Assembly: GCF_027270735.1 (NCBI RefSeq)
Contig: NZ_JAPWIJ010000003.1
Coordinates: 372,001 to 436,000, forward strand
Length of the DNA stretch: 64,000 nt
Reading direction: 5' to 3'
Source: Rhodococcus ruber
GTDB taxonomy: Bacteria > Actinomycetota > Actinomycetes > Mycobacteriales > Mycobacteriaceae
Position 1 is the stretch's first letter. Every line of letters begins with the position of its first letter. Positions 57,921 through 64,000 of the stretch are shown piece by piece. The position numbers and the translations under genes are program-made. The notes under the pieces were generated by a model that did not search any database, was not told where the DNA came from, and worked only from the letters and a program-made list of their open reading frames with translations.

Positions 57921-58513
57921 GTCATGAACAGCTGCACGAGAGGACCGACCCCGAGAGCGTAGAGCACCGTTCCCAGCCCCAGCGTGCCGCCGAGCAGCCA
58001 CCCGGTGAGCACGACGGTCAGTTCGATTCCGGTACGGGTGAGCCGGATCGACCACCCGGTTCTGGCCACCAGACCGGTCATCAAACCGTCACGTGGGCCC
58101 GGACCCATTCCGGCACCGATGTACAGCGCCGTGGCGAACGCGTTCACCACGATCCCCGACACCATGGCCAGCGATCGAAGCACGAGTCCGTCGAGATGTG
58201 GCAACAGTGCCGACGTCGCATCCACGGCCACTGCGATCACCACGACGTTGCTCACGGTGCCCAGACCCGGACGTTGCCGCAGCGGAATCCACATCAGCAA
58301 GACGGCCACTCCGGTGATCGCGGTGATGGTTCCGAAGCTGAGCGAGACGTGGCTCTCGAGGCCCTGATGAAACACATCCCAGGGATTGACACCGAGACCA
58401 CCGGCGATCATCAACGACATCGACGACCCGTAGAGCCACAGCCCGACGTACAGGGCAGCCAACCTGGAAGGGAGACGACGACCGACTACTGCGCGAAGTG
58501 GTGAGGTGAACAT
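57686..58513 (-). CDS. YczE/YitT-like membrane protein with tail antisense to glgX
   Basis: Protein of 275 residues from ATG at 58513, with GGAG nine bases upstream. About five hydrophobic helices fill residues 15-195, with GLGVNPWDVFHQGL and GAGMGPGPRDGLMTGL repeated in the way of the YczE family. Such proteins are uncharacterised; a transporter role is suspected. Homologous sequence appears to end near TYLPALR (about residue 198). The remaining 77 residues are polar and read on the strand opposite the end of glgX, since no stop occurs earlier. This tail may be an accidental extension or a mutation of the original stop. Confidence 0.78.
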   Translation of the reverse strand: MFTSPLRAVVGRRLPSRLAALYVGLWLYGSSMSLMIAGGLGVNPWDVFHQGLESHVSLSFGTITAITGVAVLLMWIPLRQRPGLGTVSNVVVIAVAVDATSALLPHLDGLVLRSLAMVSGIVVNAFATALYIGAGMGPGPRDGLMTGLVARTGWSIRLTRTGIELTVVLTGWLLGGTLGLGTVLYALGVGPLVQLFMTYLPALRNTSTVEPVTDIVEPASSAAVFGGTPSGYEESSTGTNRDVDQLGQARVISAGPPEWRINSELASSTCPPSEA

Positions 58514-58593
58514 GCTTTCAGTCTCCGTCAGTACTGGATACGTTCTGCATAGCCAGTTCTGCGACAGTGGACCCCCACTCGAAACACGCCGAC

Positions 58594-60650
<2,057 letters not shown>

Positions 60651-60732
60651 TCACTCGGCCACCGGCCGGATACATCTTCGTGTCACCTCGCGATGAACGG
60701 GCGAACCCGAACGCGCCACGAGATTGTCGCAA

Positions 60733-60770
60733 GCGAAGAGCCCCGCCCGGTAGCCGGGAGGGGCTCTCGC
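60733..60770 (-). terminator. Terminator after ctaD
   Basis: Thirteen-bp stem (60738-60750 with 60754-60766), one mismatch, loop TAG, extended outward by GCG/CGC. It lies 11 bases past the ctaD stop and upstream of serB on the minus strand. Confidence 0.8.
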
Positions 60771-60780
60771 TGTGCTGTGA

Positions 60781-62571
<1,791 letters not shown>

Positions 62572-62872
62572 AGATCCTCCTGATTGCGCGTCCGACCCCG
62601 AACCACGAGGCGACGTCATCTAGTCGTGCGCTCCTCGAATCGTAGACCGTCGGACCGACACTTGCCGAACCGGTCCTACCGTGTGTCGTATTGGGCTGAT
62701 TCGACACCGACCGGACCGCGCGATCCGCCTGCGCTGTGGGCCTTTCCGCCGCAGCGTGCACTGCGCGAGCGCAGTCGATTCCGTGGCCTCGCCGGTGCCC
62801 GTTCGAGTGTTCTGCGAGAACGGCCTTCCGATACTGTGTGAGACCACCCGACCCGTCGAAGGAAGTCCCGCG
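62572..62872. other. Intergenic region ctaD-fecB
   Basis: 301 bases between the two divergent start codons. It carries the AGGAGG site of ctaD at one end and AAGGAAG of fecB at the other. A GATACT hexamer at 62830-62835 is a possible fecB -10. It is GC-rich with much local pairing but no clear repeat, iron box or RNA motif that I can support. Short frames across it look like chance. Confidence 0.4.
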
Positions 62873-63958
62873 TTGCCACTCCATCTGCGAGTCCCCCGTT
62901 CGTATGCACCGCGCAGGACCGGCGCTGTCGTTGCGGCGTGCCTTGCCGTGGCTGTGACGTTGGTCGGCTGTTCCGATTCCGAGGCACAGGACGATGCATC
63001 CACCATCGTTCGGAGCACCACGAACATCGCCGGAGCGGGAGTGGTCGGTAACAACCGGGACACCGTAGGACTGTGTCCGGCGCTGGCCCCTCTCGACCCG
63101 TCCGGAGTCGAAGGCGACATTCGCCCCGTCGGGCACGCCGAGGGAATCAGCGCCATCCCGGCCGATCCACAGCGCATCGTCGTTCTCGACGCCGCAGGCC
63201 TCGATGCCAGCTGCGCGGTCGGGATCTGGGAACGCGTCGTCGGCGCGGCGACGCTCGACCCCGATTTCCGTGGAGACGGGGACCAACCGTTGTATTTGGG
63301 AACGGGCTTGGCGTCCGTTCCGTCGGTCGGCCCGGTCGGAGCCCCCGACCTCGAGGCGATCGCTTCGCTCGACCCAGATCTGATCCTCGGTGCCGACTCT
63401 CTCGGCGCCGAGACCTACGACTCCCTGAACGCCATCGCACCGACCGTGTTCACCGGGACCGGACAGGGCTGGAAAGACACCTTTTTGCAGTCCGCAGCAG
63501 CATTGGGCCGAGGACAAGCTGGTTTCGAACAGCTCGCCTCGTTCTCCGCGGATGCCGAGCGGGTCGGTCGCGAGATCGACTCCACTCAGTCGCAGGCGTC
63601 GGTCATCCGCTTCGGTGCGGACACCATCGACGTGGACGGTCCGAACTCCTTTGCCGGCCAGGTGCTCGCCGAGGTGGGTGTCGCGCGGCCGCAACGCCAA
63701 CGCGATGCCGATTTCTCCGTGGCGTCGGACGACCTGGATCCGGTCGAAGGCGACATCGTGTACGTGCGATTCGCCGGCACCGATGGCGAGGCCTTCGGCC
63801 GCGAGGTGATGGACAGCGACGAATGGCACGCGCTCGGCTCGGTGACCGACGGGCGAGTGTTCGCGGTGAACGACACGGTGTGGTCCGGCAGTGGAGTCGT
63901 GGCGGCGCGCGCCATCCTGGCCGATCTGTCCGCTTCCCTGAACGCCTACGTGTCCTGA
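62873..63958 (+). CDS. fecB: Periplasmic-binding lipoprotein FecB-like (siderophore/heme)
   Basis: Encodes 361 residues from TTG at 62873, fixed by AAGGAAG seven bases upstream; M. tuberculosis FecB has about the same length. Signal peptide with lipobox LVGC, Cys33. Class III binding-protein fold: RIVVLDAAGLDASCAVGIWE, GAPDLEAIASLDPDLILGAD and a long linking helix (FLQSAAALGRGQAGFEQLAS). Such proteins hand ferric siderophores or heme to ABC importers; no permease gene is adjacent, as in M. tuberculosis. The exact ligand is unknown. Confidence 0.88.
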   Translation: MPLHLRVPRSYAPRRTGAVVAACLAVAVTLVGCSDSEAQDDASTIVRSTTNIAGAGVVGNNRDTVGLCPALAPLDPSGVEGDIRPVGHAEGISAIPADPQRIVVLDAAGLDASCAVGIWERVVGAATLDPDFRGDGDQPLYLGTGLASVPSVGPVGAPDLEAIASLDPDLILGADSLGAETYDSLNAIAPTVFTGTGQGWKDTFLQSAAALGRGQAGFEQLASFSADAERVGREIDSTQSQASVIRFGADTIDVDGPNSFAGQVLAEVGVARPQRQRDADFSVASDDLDPVEGDIVYVRFAGTDGEAFGREVMDSDEWHALGSVTDGRVFAVNDTVWSGSGVVAARAILADLSASLNAYVS

Positions 63959-63962
63959 CGCG

Positions 63963-64000
63963 ATGCCCATTCCAGAATTCGTGCAAGCGCTTCGCAGCGT
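63963..64000 (+). CDS. Start of a probable NUDIX hydrolase gene (3' truncated)
   Basis: Only the first 12 codons are inside the window: ATG at 63963, MPIPEFVQALRS, four bases after the fecB stop. This opening resembles actinobacterial NUDIX hydrolases that start MPxPEFVxxLR. Close spacing suggests co-transcription with fecB. Too short to be certain. Confidence 0.45.
   Translation, partial: MPIPEFVQALRS

Noticed and set aside
56883..58055. 390-codon minus-strand frame inside glgX
   Set aside because: Antisense shadow without motifs; distinct from the YczE-like frame, which has real membrane helices upstream.
62572..62872. Iron-dependent regulator box or riboswitch before fecB
   Set aside because: I looked for a palindromic iron box or a conserved RNA fold and found none convincing.

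Overview
The window is 64 kb of dense, GC-rich actinobacterial chromosome. Gene order follows, from memory, the stretch of Mycobacterium tuberculosis H37Rv from Rv2985 (mutT1) to Rv3044 (fecB), without that species' PE/PPE and esx genes. An HU protein with a Lys/Ala/Pro-rich tail, CFP6-like and LppZ-like proteins, SerB2 with tandem ACT domains and a GluRS-GatCAB route to Gln-tRNA all point to Mycobacteriales. A Rhodococcus-like organism fits best; the species cannot be named from sequence alone. No insertion sequence, prophage or CRISPR array was seen.

Layout. 1-4.5 kb: mutT1 end, hup, leuDC with a divergent IclR regulator and its probable operator. 4.5-9.9 kb: tRNA-Glu(CTC), tRNA-Gln(CTG), an unusual family-A DNA polymerase, a YihY membrane protein, gltX and a FAH-family hydrolase. 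10-20.4 kb: an MFS transporter, then the branched-chain and serine block leuB, serA, ilvC, ilvN, ilvB and ilvD. ilvB is preceded by a 15-residue Ile-Leu-Val-Ile leader peptide and an intrinsic terminator, a classic attenuator. 20.4-33 kb: DoxX, LppZ, gatB, a thioesterase and pfkA, then a 5-kb insertion (two-component system, phospholipase A2, two alpha/beta hydrolases), then gatA and gatC. 33-42.9 kb: an ACT protein, ligA, a GGDEF cyclase behind a perfect CRP-type palindrome, a short MetE-like protein, mnmA, a cysteine desulfurase and an acyltransferase/GNAT pair resembling OlsA/OlsB. 43-53 kb: etfAB and a set matching the mycobacterial methylglucose lipopolysaccharide locus (methyltransferases, GH57 enzyme, GT4 glycosyltransferase, hexapeptide acyltransferase). 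53-64 kb: enoyl-CoA hydratase, NUDIX, ABC ATPase, glgX, YczE-like membrane protein, Pth2-like hydrolase, serB, ctaD, fecB and the start of another NUDIX gene.

Functional links: leuBCD, ilvBNCD and serA/serB form an amino-acid block. tRNA-Glu, tRNA-Gln, gltX and gatCAB form a complete indirect Gln-tRNA pathway. At least 16 genes have a TANNNT -10 hexamer ending 6-8 bases before the start codon, so leaderless transcription looks common, and this fixes several start codons.

The best candidate for an undescribed system is the 25.9-31.1 kb lipid-hydrolase island with its own two-component regulator. The most certain regulatory discovery is the ilvB attenuator. No wholly novel multi-gene system could be shown from sequence alone.
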